64,000 nucleotides of DNA from Clarkia xantiana subsp. parviflora (lineage: Eukaryota; Streptophyta; Magnoliopsida; Myrtales; Onagraceae), in assembly GCA_036873135.1 (NCBI GenBank), contig JAPTYO010000020.1:8249203-8313202 (forward strand), in the 5' to 3' direction. Shown piece after piece: positions 11,312 to 21,870 of this stretch (positions are counted from its first letter, which is position 1; every line of letters begins with the position of its first letter). The translations under genes and the position numbers were made by a program. The notes beneath the pieces were generated by a model. That model ran no database searches. It saw only the letters and a program-made list of their open reading frames with translations, and had not been told where the DNA came from.

Positions 11312-12828
11312 TTCTGCATCGTATGTGGAAATCCTGATAAAAACGTCATGGCTCCGCGAATAGACGGGTCAAGGATGGAAGTGGTCACCCAGGGCCTTTG
11401 GGAGAGTCTGTCCAGCTACTTTGATCGCTTCGAGAGGGTCCATCACCGGACTAGTGAAGAGTTTACGGAGGGTGAATTCATACGATCATTTTTTAGAGGC
11501 TTAGGATGCCAGTCTCGCCCTTTAAGAATCTCCAAGGTAACATAACCCGTGGAATCATAGGAAGACCTCGCCCAGAGGGTAAGACAACATATCCAAGAGG
11601 AAAAATACCAAGATATTCCTATCGAGCAAATTGGATTCCCAGGCTAGAGCACTTGGGAGACTCCAGTGAAAAATGAAGTCACGACCCCCCGTGATAGGTG
11701 CTTCCAGCAGATCCTGCAAATGATAGAAGGATTGAATCTATTAGAGAGGAGGCGGCACGTCGAGGGATATTACGCATACCACCAAGTGGGGCACAATATG
11801 GCAGATTGTCTCAACCTTAGAAATGGAGAGGAATTCCTGCAGAAGGAGATCCAAAGACGTCATCGTCACGCTTCTCACCAATCCATAAGGTGGGCAACGA
11901 CAAGAAAACAACGACATTATGTCTTGTTAGGACGATTTGCTTCAGGTGGGGAATCCATTACTGCCAGAGAAGCCTATGCCGCATAAGACATCCTCACAAC
12001 TTACTCAAGAAAAAAAGTTCAGGAGTTAGAGCCAATATACATCACCTTTTCAATGACCTGATGATTGTGGCTCAACCTCAGGAAGCAACCTTAGTTGGAA
12101 CGATGTGGATTGACGGTTTTGAGGTGAAAAAGGTGTAGGTGAACGGGGGAAGTTCAAATGATGTTATGGCCTTCGAATTTGTCGCCATATTAGGATACCA
12201 AAAGAAGGACATTCAAGAGATGAATTCCCCACTGGTTGGTTTTGCTGGAAGAACGACCTACCAATTGGGCGCCATCCAATTCCTCGTAAATTTGGGGGAA
12301 ATGATGGAAATAAATCGATATTGAAGTCTTGTTCGTGGTTATCGACACCATGACCATGTACAATGCTATTTTGGGGAGAATGACACAACGATAACTACAT
12401 CGTCCCCTCTACTGCCCACCAAGTCTTTAGATTCCCTACCCCATGGAATGGGAGAACTCGGAGGTGACTAGCTCACGTCCATGTGGTGTTATGTTAACAC
12501 TTTGCGACGACGTAACCAAAGGGAAACTTTATCTACCGTCACTAATGAAGATCCCAGGGAAGAAGGTAGGCATCCAGCGTTATCACAAGAACTCATCGAC
12601 TAAATAACTTCACTCGTGAGGGAATACAATGAGCTTTTCACCTGGAAGCCAAGCGACACGCCCATAATCATTACCGATATTATCTCTTACGAGCTGAAAA
12701 TTGATTAAGCGATGAAGCCAATACCTCATAGAAGAATATCAATGGGCACCGACAAAAAGGCGGTGATACGTCAAGAGGTCGGCAATTTGGTCGACGCTGG
12801 GCTCGTAAAGGAGATACGATCCCAAACT
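11312..12828 (+). pseudogene. Element G gag-protease-RT fragment (Tat-like gypsy)
   Basis: This is a decayed polyprotein in several frames. Gag sequence SYFDRFERVHHRTSEEFTEG occurs near 11410-11470. A damaged knuckle YYAYHQVGHNMADC (about 11768-11810) has its first Cys replaced. Protease residues GSSNDV follow a stop at 12136-12138, where D has LIDGGSSSDI. Then come GFAGRTTYQLGAI and a frame-shifted YNAILGRMT. The start of RT (EVGNLVDAGLVKEIRSQT) runs to 12828, where the copia LTR of F interrupts it. Order and motifs match elements A, B and D. No downstream half is recognised in the window. Confidence 0.72.
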
Positions 12829-13423
12829 GTTGGTATTTAGTGTAAATGGGCCGCCTTAATAGGATTCCAATAATATAAGCCTAACATGCTAAGTCCAATT
12901 TGGGGTATGGCACATAGAGGATTTCGGGTCAGGTCGAAATCCCCATAGGCCATGCACGGCCCATTGGGCTGGCCCAATTGGACCTATAGGTCCGGCCAAA
13001 ATAGGTGAGCAACCCACCTAGGGTTTTGCTCACATCCTCTTATAAATAAGAGGTGTTAGGGATTTCTTGTGGTTAGTCACTCTCTCCCTTTAGTTTTCAA
13101 AAAAGAAGTCCACTCTCCCTTTTACCATAAGGTTCGGCCGAACCTATACCACCATAAAGTAGGTGCCGAATTACATCAAGTAATTCACCCCGAAGATCCA
13201 TCCAACGACTGCATTGAAGAGTTTTTGCTATGGAGACCATAGCCTGCAGATTGCTCCTTAACAAGAGTTCCCCGTATGACACAGTTTGGTTGTACGTGGA
13301 CTCACCGTTGACATCTTGGGCTACTGATCGCGTAATGGTATGTGCACCCTTTCCGCTGCGTAATTAGTTACCTAGCATGTACCTAAGGTTTAATCCGTAT
13401 TAATTCTCCCCTAGAATCTAACA
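12829..13423 (+). mobile_element. 5' LTR of copia element F
   Basis: The LTR is 595 bp, TGTTGGTATTTAG to GAATCTAACA. It is directly followed by TGGTATCAGAGCC (13425-13437), the classic copia primer-binding site for initiator methionine tRNA. A TATA box CTTATAAATAAGAGG lies near 13038. It interrupts the RT start of G. Confidence 0.8.
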
Positions 13424-14175
13424 GTGGTATCAGAGCCTTTGTAGGGTTTCCATGATTTTTAATAAAAACGTGATTTTTATCAAAATTGGACTTTGGATTT
13501 TTTATCGAGGTAAAATTTGATCTAGAAAATTTCCCACCAAACCCTAAAGGGCCGTGACGGCCACGGCCGTGCCACCGTCGGTGGTGGCCTCCCACACCGG
13601 CGCCGTCACATGACGGCTAGGGTTAGTCGTCCTGAGTTCAAATCGCGACATTAATTACCAATATATTATGTGCATATTTTTAGGGATATTGCAATATTTG
13701 GTGATAAATCAGTTACCTTAAAAGATTGAGAAAATATATTTACTGATAGATTTTATCATTAATATATAATCAAATCAGTTAAATTAATTATCTATAGGGT
13801 AATATCTATTATAATTAATGTTACTTGAAGGCTAAGTTAAGTTTTTGGTGGATTTGAAAATCCTACTTAGCCACCAAGTAATATGGTTCGGCCGAACCTT
13901 AGGGTTTAGGACCGGAACCAAATGCGCAACCGGATCGGGTCGGCCGACCCGGATAACCAGTGGGATCCTAACCAGTTCGGGTCGGGTTCCACGGGTTCAA
14001 ACGGATCGGGTCGACCGACCCAAAATTCTCAATTGGTTGAACAACCTTAATTGAACCGGACAGGTCGAACCGGCGGGTTGACCGGACCGGTCGGACCAGG
14101 TTGACAGAACCGGACCTGTTCGGGTCGACTGAATTTAGTTCGGGTCAAATTTAAAATCCAAATGTTTTTTAACTT
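13424..14175 (+). other. Primer-binding site and 5' leader of copia element F
   Basis: The primer-binding site (13425-13437) is followed by about 740 bp without a credible reading frame. A GC-rich stretch at 13890-14140 repeats words such as CGGGTCG, CCGACCC and ACCGG, giving local palindromes. It ends where a second, reverse-facing primer-binding-like site (plus-strand AATACCAAT) leads into LTR L. No gag start is found, so the leaders of two copia elements have probably been fused by a deletion. Confidence 0.5.
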
Positions 14176-14185
14176 TAATACCAAT

Positions 14186-14787
14186 TGTTGAAATTTGATC
14201 GTGCAAGTTGCACTCACTCCCAAAGACTCGGATGGATGTTTAACATCGTTTTGAATCGAAGAAATGAGATTGTACAAAAGAGAATTGCAGTAAACTTCGA
14301 ACAAAAGAAGTTGAACTCGAAAAATGATATGTATTACTTGATAGATAAATTACAATAGTTTAAATAGAAAATTACAGCGGAAATAACTTGAACATGGTTT
14401 CCACTAACAGAAGCTACATTGTAGACCAACTAACATTAAACCCTAGAGAAATCTGCAACATAATCGCAGAATAGCAGCCTCGTGCATGAATTGAGCTGGA
14501 CCGGATTTGCAGCACCGGTTTGACGCAGATCGGACGGTTCAGAAGTATTCTAACTGTTTTAACATAAATTTGAACTTCAACGGCTACTTTCTACACCTCT
14601 TCTTCTTCGATGGAATCCGACAAACCTTAATTGATCCAAACCAACACAAGAATCATTGGAATATTTATAGAGTGCAACATATATATGATTATGCTTGGTC
14701 AGATTTGGTATCTAAGTCACAGGACTATTATATGTGGATGAATCATGATTCATTACTTGGGGTTCCTGCTATGAACTGGTACTGTAG
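14186..14787 (-). mobile_element. Copia LTR L, reverse orientation, partial
   Basis: The plus strand starts TGTTGAAATTTG, and just to its left is AATACCAAT. On the minus strand this reads ATTGGTATT, a weak methionine-tRNA primer-binding site placed as expected for a reverse element. A reverse TATA box (plus AATATTTATAGAGTGC) lies near 14660. The other end cannot be placed before the LTR of element C starts at 14793. Part of 14690-14787 may be flanking host sequence. Confidence 0.45.
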
Positions 14788-14792
14788 CACTG

Positions 14793-15373
14793 TGTTGGAA
14801 CTTGCTCTTCCGGGGGTCCAATCTTGGCGGCCTTGAGTCGAGTCATGTTCCTCCAATCTTCGGGTTACGGTCAATCCAACTCTGTGCCTGGCGGACCTGC
14901 AGAAAGGGCAGTGCTAGAGATGGGTGGGGGGGTGTCTCTGGCGAACCCTCTATGATGCCAAAGTAAGAACATAATTCTAGAGAGATAAAGTAGAGAGAAG
15001 TCAGAGCTCCGGTGTCTCAATCCGAGATTAACTTGGAAATGAAGGACCGAGGTCCCTATTTATAGGGCTTTGGATACAGGTACCGGAGGGGCCCACATTT
15101 TTAGGTGGGGCCCGCACAGAGACTAAAAGAATAATCAGATATACGCGGGTGCCCCGGACGACGGTGTCCGGGGGTAGGGGGTCGACACGGGGCGTGTCGA
15201 CCCCGGACAAGTCCGGTTGCTCCGGACGAGGCCGGCACAACCGAACAAGTCTGATTGCTACGTGGCAACCGGAACATGGCGCGTATCCCTAGGAGTAAAA
15301 TGGTCTTACCTTGAGGTCGGCGGGGCGACCGTGTTTTAGCCTTAGTGAGGTCCAATCGGGTGTATATCCATCA
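14793..15373 (-). mobile_element. 3' LTR of element C
   Basis: The LTR is 581 bp. On the minus strand it starts TGATGGATATACACCC (15373 downward) and ends GTTCCAACA (14793). The polypurine tract, minus-strand ACTCGGGGGAAA, lies immediately outside at 15374-15385. The TATA box is minus-strand CTATAAATAGGGA near 15060. Confidence 0.8.
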
Positions 15374-16911
15374 TTTCCCCCGAGTCAAGAATTGGTTTAC
15401 CGTTTCTTGACTCTATTTATTAGAAGAATTATATGCCCGATTGTACCTCGGCTTTTGGATTACCTTTGCTCGTCTATATTGAGTGGTCTTTCCTTCCGTT
15501 CTAGGAGGGTTTGACCTATATCATCGTTGAACTCATAGAAAAATTCATATATGTAAGTGGTTAGTCATAGGCGTGCTATCATATGACGACGTGTATGCAA
15601 CCAATGATTCGGATCACATGTGTTTGTAATAAATCATATGTAACAATGTAGGTGCATATGGACATGCTATCATGGGTATGTGTATGTGTAATCAATATAG
15701 CGTATATCAATGAATAGCAATGTGACATGTTGTGCACCCGTGAGGGTGTTGCAAGGTAGTGACATGTGACTGTGTCAGTGTCGATGGATGTAGTCATGCT
15801 TAGTGATGAAAAAATTCATAATTGACATGACACTAGTAAGGATGCATCTATGTGTGCATATGTGTTCGATAGTAAACTAAGTGTTCTACTATACTTGTTG
15901 TAATGCATATGAAAGTAACCATGGTAGTGAAATGAAAATTTTCTATCTTTCATGGGAAACTATCAATGATGTATATCAATGTGCATCTATCAATGATATG
16001 TATATGCTCTAGTACAAATCTTGGCGGCATGAATATTAATGGCAATACATGCACAACCATGTCGGGTGATAGAAAACTCATAAGTGTTATGACATAATAG
16101 CTATGATGCACCTAGATGCACACATGGTAATGGGTGATAAAATTACTAAGTGTTTGACAACACTAGTGGTGATGCATATGGATGCATGTATATATATCAT
16201 GAAAATATGCCTAACCATGTAACAATTACTTGCAATATATGGTTAAGTCAAGGACAACTGAATCGTTGTATATAATCGGAAAGGGGTTACCTCTTTTCCG
16301 ATTTTGAAAAAATTTTGATTTTTCGAAGATTTCACATGTTGGCCGCGTAGGAATGCCATTGCTTCCATTCGGATTTATAGTTGGCTGCGTAGGAATGCCA
16401 TTGCTTCCATTCGGCTTGATAATCATGTTGATCAATATGGTGGTAACCTGTAATCACTTGAAAACAGTTATATAAAAAAATTTCCCTCGAAGTGAACTTA
16501 ATGATACCTTAGACGTGAGGTGTTGGGTCTCGCGTCGATGACATCGTTTGCTATGCTTGCATTGCCATCATATTTGCATAGAACTGACGTAGGGGGTTAC
16601 CCTTAACGCCTTGTCACGTATCACTGTGTCAGACATGGGGGGGTCTCCCTACATGTCTGCCATGTATCATATTGAAAGGTGTAAGGTTGCCCCCCTAGGG
16701 TAGACGGAGTGATCATCACAGGGTGAATGGAGTGCCAATCCCTATATCAGGCATTGTTTCGACCTAGTAGGTGTAGTATCCGCTACTGGTATTTGATATC
16801 TTCGCATACGCTAGACTGCTACCCTTGTGTTGTTATACTACCCCCGAGGTGACGTTATCACTCTTGTGGTTGCATTTGTAGTATTTCGTATACTTGGTGG
16901 TAGATTCCTTT
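15374..16911. other. Element C internal region next to the 3' LTR
   Basis: The polypurine tract is followed by about 1.5 kb without supported coding sequence. Contents are TG/CA-rich low-complexity sequence (about 15570-16200), a 42-bp tandem pair at 16339-16372 and 16381-16414 containing GTAGGAATGCCATTGCTTCC, and from about 16550 the beginning of an imperfect array that resumes at 37546 beyond element B. Confidence 0.6.
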
Positions 16912-17670
16912 TATTGGATCACGGGTGAAGCTCCGTTACGTCCTTGACGGAAAGCTTTGGACTCCTGGGCTCCGCGTAATCCTGCAAAAGGGGATGACCT
17001 GGGTGGTGACCCAGAATCCCTCTCCGATGCTTAAATGAGTATGTGATCAATGGGGGGATAAGCAAGAAGTCTAAGTTCGTATTAGATGATGGTTTTCTGA
17101 GGTAACTTCCTCCCTTATATAGGAAGGGAAGTTACTCAGTTACCTGCTACTGCGCTGGCAGTTTTACCCATGATTCCGTGTATCTCGCCACGATTCCGCA
17201 TATCTCGGTTGGGATTCCATATATCTCGCCCCACGCTCCGCGTATCTTACCCGTACTCCGCGTATCTCGGGCATGCCCTGCGTATCTCGGGGGATTTATC
17301 TTTATCTCTAACCGTCTCCCACTACTCTATCTAGTAGGCGGGTTTCTCGGTCTTTATCCTCTGATCACAAGTCCCGACTCCTGTCGAAGACTCCAGAGTT
17401 GTCTCATTCTAGATCACCACCCAGGACCTTCAGTCTCTACGGGACAGGTCCAGCCTCTACGGGGCTTTATTATCGGGGCCTTTACTAAGGCATATCGGGG
17501 CCTACTCAGAGGCTTTACATCGGAAGCATTCAGCTCATACATCGGGACCGCTAAAGTCGGGACCCTTCGTGCTGGGCCTCTGGGCCTTCTAGGCTTTTCA
17601 CGAGGCCCACTGGACCTACTCGCCGTCCATTGGCTGTTAACGGGGTTAACGATTACATCGGAACCCATCA
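16912..17670 (-). mobile_element. 3' LTR of element B
   Basis: The LTR is 759 bp. On the minus strand it starts TGATGGGTTCC at 17670. At the other end the last dinucleotide is TA where the 5' LTR has CA, a single transition. The polypurine tract, minus-strand TGTCTTGGGGGCAAA, abuts it at 17671-17685. A reverse TATA (plus CTTATATAGGAAGG) lies near 17112. Confidence 0.9.
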
Positions 17671-18187
17671 TTTGCCCCCAAGACATGGGGGACTTTTAGT
17701 TCGTCATGTCTTTTAATTCAGCTCTTCTGACCTCGTTGTCGGAGGTTTTTGTTTTCATACCCTCTGATACCACCGTCGGAGGCTTTCGTTTTCGTACTTT
17801 CCGATATCACCGTCGGAGGCTTTTGTCTTGCGTGTGATCGTTGTATAACAGAGTCTCTTACTCATGATTACCTTGGGCCCCACCAGACCCCATGGGCAGT
17901 TGCCAAATCCGAGGAGACTCCTCGGTTACTGTAGCATTAAATGCCTAGGGATAAGGAAACGACGTTTAAACCAGCGTGACTGCTGTTTTCTGGAAAGGCA
18001 GCCATGACGTCACGCACGTCCCTTCCGTACCTATGATCTCGGCGATTAAGATCGTGTCGTTTCCTCTTCAACGGTGCAGATCGTGCCCATCCAGCTGTCT
18101 CTTCCGTACCGTCTTCATAATTTCAACGATCGAGATCAAGTCGTTTTGTCTTCAACGGTCAAGATTAAGTTCCCTCAGTTGCCCTTT

Positions 18188-18200
18188 TGCTTATAAAAGC
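18188..18200 (+). promoter_or_regulatory. Candidate TATA box of the element B antisense gene
   Basis: TGCTTATAAAAGCC lies about 160 bp upstream of the antisense ATG at 18353 and outside the LTR. Element D has TATAAAA at nearly the same distance from its own ATG. The region upstream (18030-18180) repeats a block containing TCAACGGT twice. Confidence 0.55.
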
Positions 18201-18352
18201 CAAAACCCTGGCATTATTCACTTCTTCTGCACTCTCTCAATCTCAGCCATCCTTGCATTCGAAGCTCTTCTCCAAGCTCTTCCTGCTGTTCCAGTGATCT
18301 AAGGCCTCCAACCTTCCGATCTTCCTCCATTTTATCTCTCCGATCATCGATC

Positions 18353-21054
18353 ATGTCTGGTAAGACTTTCTTCTATGTTTTCGTGATTTACTTGCTGTTT
18401 GTTTTTCTTTTCTCAAATCCTCTTGTTTGCAATCGTTTAGACGAAGCTAGTTCTGAGGTTAGAGCTCCTTTCACTTTCGAGTTTGCTGTCAATGAGATAT
18501 CTGAGGCTTCGTATGAGGCTGCCCTTAGAGAGGGGTGTATCACCTCAGATTGGGAGCCTCGCTTCCCATACGAGTCTCAACCTGCTGTCAGAAGGAAGTA
18601 CATCATTACGCCTCCTCGGGCAGGGGAAGTGTTCGTCTCCGCCGGACAAATAAGCGCGGGGATTCGGTTCCCCTTCTGCGGAAATATGGTGGAGATGTGC
18701 AACTTCTACAAGACGCATCCTTGTACCTTCTCTCCACACGCCATTCGCGTGTGGAATGCCTTCCAACTCTTGTGCCACCGCCAGCAATGGACGTACAGTC
18801 TGCTGCTATTCCGCACTTTCTACGGCATGAAGTGCAACAAAGCTGGCGTCTGCTCCTTCTCCCCCCGACTCCCCAAGTGGACAAAGGAGCAACTTTCACG
18901 TTTCGGCTGGGATAGCGAAACTTGGAAGTTCCACAAAGATCGGGTGCTGATTCGCGATTCGGGGTCCGACAACAGCGGATGGAAGAAGTACTACTTCTTC
19001 GTCCAGCACAGCTTCGTCCCATGGCCTCGATGGGAGGTCGTGGCGGATCCTGCCCCCAAGCTCTTAAACTACACTGAGGATGACCTCAACACCCTCCAAA
19101 TGGTTCAGCTCTACCGCTGGGGAGACAACTTCATACCCCTCGACGCCAATAAGCTCCAGGAGAGGAACCTGATTACTATCGGAGTCCGACTCCTTGACTC
19201 TGTTTCCAAGGACTTGGTCATCTGGGTAATATTTCTAACCATCTTGTCTTTTACTTTTGCAGCCAAGAAGGCTTCTCTGTTGACTCATCTCCTACTGAAG
19301 CAGGGCGAGACTGATGCCGTCCAGAGTGGCTCAAAGCGGAAGCGAAAGTTGGTGAAGAAAGGCGCTTCCTCTTCTACTCCTCTATCTGCTGCTCCTCCGA
19401 CCGAAGAGCAAGTCGGGGCCAAGAAGGCCAGGAGGGAGGAGATTGACCAAGCCTTCGGGGTCACTACCGCCGAGGAAGGTAAGCGTGTTCGTCGTGCAAT
19501 TAAACGATATAAGAAATTAGTTCCCAGGGAATTTATCCCCGCTGATCGGAAAACGCGGGTTCAAGAGATCAAGTACATCCTTCGAGGAGAGATCCCCCGC
19601 GTTCTCAAGGCGGGATATTACAACGTCTTTGGGAAGAACCAACACTTCGATCGTCAAATCATCTGGTGCCCTGATGGTACTCTTCCTGACTTTATTCGTC
19701 CCGCCACCGCAGGTCCATCGGAGGCTGTCTCTCCGGGGCGTGCTGCTACTCCAGCCCGAGCCGTGACTCCACCGGCGCCGGTGACAGAGGAAACCCCGAC
19801 GGAAGCCCAGTTCCGTCAGGTGACTGACTTGGAGGCTTCTCCTTCCTCCGAGGAGCCCGCTGAAGGTGGCCTGCTCCGTTGCAGGCGTGGTCGGAGCACC
19901 TTGAGGCCCGTCGTGGAGGATGTGTCCCGGAGTCCTCCTCCCGAGTTCCGCACTCCGACTCCCGAGCCGCCAGCTGAGGTGGCTCCTCCGGCTGAAAGTT
20001 CTGGGGTTATCCCCCCCTCTTCCTGTGGATGAAAACCTTTACAAGGTTTTCACCCCCAACCAGGGGATGATGCCTTGGAACCCGATCGAGTCTCTCCGAG
20101 GGGTTCCACTCCGGCGGGGAAACCTTGATCCTGGATTGGCCCTGCATCTGCTGGCGGGGTCAATTCCTCCAGCCTTGAGGCGACCCCTGTCCTTGGCGCG
20201 GGAGGACCTTGAGGAGGAGATCCGCGATATGGCTATTCGTCGGATGGAGGTGAAACTTTATCTTTGTTTTATTTTCTTCATCATTCTTGTCTCCGATTAC
20301 TGTATCTTGATCTTTTCCTCCCTTCTTTCAGGACACCGTGAACCAACAGCGCTGCTTCGGCCTTATCCTGGCCCTGAAGGGTGCTTTGGAGGAGGCGGAG
20401 GCCCAGTCGAACCCTGATACTTTAGCCAAGCTTCAGGTGGAACTCGACGAGGCAGTATCGGCCAAGAACAAGATGGCCAAGGAGAAGGCTCTCCTAGATG
20501 ATATGTCCTCAAGCCTGCTCAAGAAGGTCCACGATCATGAGGCTGTCATGCGTCGGGAGCGGAAGATGGTCCAGGCGGAGCAGCAGCGGAATGAGGCGGA
20601 GAAGAAGCAGCTCGTTCATGAGAAAAACGTCTTCGCGGATCTCCTCGCGGAGGCCAAGGCAAAGTTTGAGGCGGAGAGGGCTGAGTTCTCTGCCAAGCTG
20701 GCTGAGGCAAAGGCTCAGGGCCTCGAGGAGGGCCGCCTGCGGGGCCGCGAGGAGTATCGTGACTCTGAAGAATTCAAGGTGGCTGCTGTAGAGTTCTGTA
20801 AGTCCGAGGTGGAGAACGTCCTGTTCAATGCTGTCGAAGAGCTCTACACAGTATACGAGGATTCCATCGACTTCAAGAAGTCCGAGACCCTCGCCCCCTT
20901 CGCGGAGAAATACTTCAACCTCCCCGCGGATAGTGAAGAGGCCGCTGCCGTGGACCCGACTCCGCCAGCCGCGGAGCCTTCCGCCCAGGCTCCTCCAAAC
21001 CTCGCTCCCTCCGATGCTGCTGAGGATCCATCTTCCAACAAGGACCAAGTTTAA
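18353..21054 (+). pseudogene. Element B antisense gene (PF04195-type domain plus coiled coil), one frameshift
   Basis: This plus-strand gene opposes gag-pol. Exon 1 is 7 coding nt (18353-18359, ATGTCTG, donor GTAAGA). The intron is 18360-18440, and exon 2 starts at 18441. The N-terminal domain carries REGCITSDWEPRFPY, SAGQISAGIRFPFCGN and WNAFQLLCHRQQWTYSLLLF. A possible 38-nt intron at 19225-19262 is read through in frame here. A basic, Ser/Pro-rich linker follows (about 19300-20000). A frameshift in a C7 run near 20011-20017 splits the frame before LDPGLALHLLAGSIPP. The last intron (20250-20331, GT-AG) leads to a coiled-coil exon (20332-21054) with an Ala/Pro-rich tail. The domain is the plant 'putative gypsy type transposon' family. 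Its biochemical role is unknown. D carries an unshifted copy. Confidence 0.8.
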
Positions 21055-21134
21055 TGTTTACATCTTTTAGTCCTTGTTGTCTTTCTCCTTTATCTCTTGT
21101 ATCGAACCTCTTTGGCCTTCTGGCCCTTATATAA

Positions 21135-21834
21135 TGATGGGTCCGATTATAGCCGTCAGGCCCCTTTAACAGCGAGGAAACGGCAGACAGGCCCACCAGG
21201 CCCAGAGTAAGGGTCAAGATGACCTAAGGAGAAGGGTCCCGATGAGAGGAGTCCCGACGAAATAGGGTCCCGACAGAGTCGGTCCCGACAGTGGAGCTAG
21301 AAGCTCCCGACGAGAAGCCTTTAAGTAGGCCCCGATGATGAATCCCTGAGAATGATTGGCCCTGTCACGATGACGAAGGGCCCCGAGCGGTGACTCAACG
21401 AAATAACTCTGGAGTCCCCGACGGGAGTCGGGACTCGTTACCAGAGGATAAAGCCAAGATATGCGGGGCGTGGCCGAGATATACGGAACGTGGTTAAGAT
21501 ACACGGATCGTGGCCGAGATACACGGGGCATGGCTAAGATACACGAGATCGTGTACGAGATAAGAGGGATACGGGTTAACCACCCCTAACGGTTCGCCAG
21601 GTACCTGAGACACCTCTTTGCCTATAAAAGGGCAGGAGGTCACCTCAGATTAGGTTAGGTAAAAATTCAATACTCTTGATATCTGTTGCTTGTCAGTCAG
21701 ACGAAGTACTCATTTAAGCATCGGAGAGGGATTCTGGGTCACCGCCCGGTCTATCCCCTCTTGCAGGATTGCGTGGACCGAAGGAGCTAGGATTGCCGTC
21801 AAGATCCGTGCCGGAGTTCCACTGTGATCCAACA
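21135..21834 (+). mobile_element. 5' LTR of element D
   Basis: The LTR runs from TGATGGGTCCG to GTGATCCAACA and is 700 bp, the same length as the 3' copy. A TATA box CCTATAAAAGGGC lies at about 21621. Several short repeats of GGTCCCGA and of GATACACGG appear in U3. Confidence 0.92.
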
Positions 21835-21851
21835 TTGGCGCCGTCTGTGGG
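21835..21851 (+). promoter_or_regulatory. Primer-binding site of element D
   Basis: TTGGCGCCGTCTGTGGG lies directly after the LTR. The first part, TGGCGCCGT, fits the 3' end of a plant aspartate tRNA from memory. Element B has the same word next to its 5' LTR (minus strand, 36765-36781). Confidence 0.7.
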
Positions 21852-21870
21852 AAACTAACAAAAAGCTGAT

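Noticed and set aside
14507..14836. A 109-codon plus-strand frame as a host gene
   Set aside because: It spans the reverse copia LTR L and runs into the LTR of element C at 14793. Only a short part could be host sequence.
17178..17699. A 173-codon frame, also present as a 223-codon frame at 37048-37719
   Set aside because: Both lie in the LTRs of element B, antisense to transcription. Identity of the two reflects LTR identity, not coding conservation.
19225..19262. A 38-nt intron in the antisense gene of B
   Set aside because: GT and AG borders are present and similar in D, but 38 nt is shorter than usual plant introns and the phases do not agree. It is left unresolved rather than annotated.
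21214..21531. 105-codon minus-strand frame, repeated at 29668-29985
   Set aside because: It lies inside the LTRs of element D. Repetition is due to the LTR pair.
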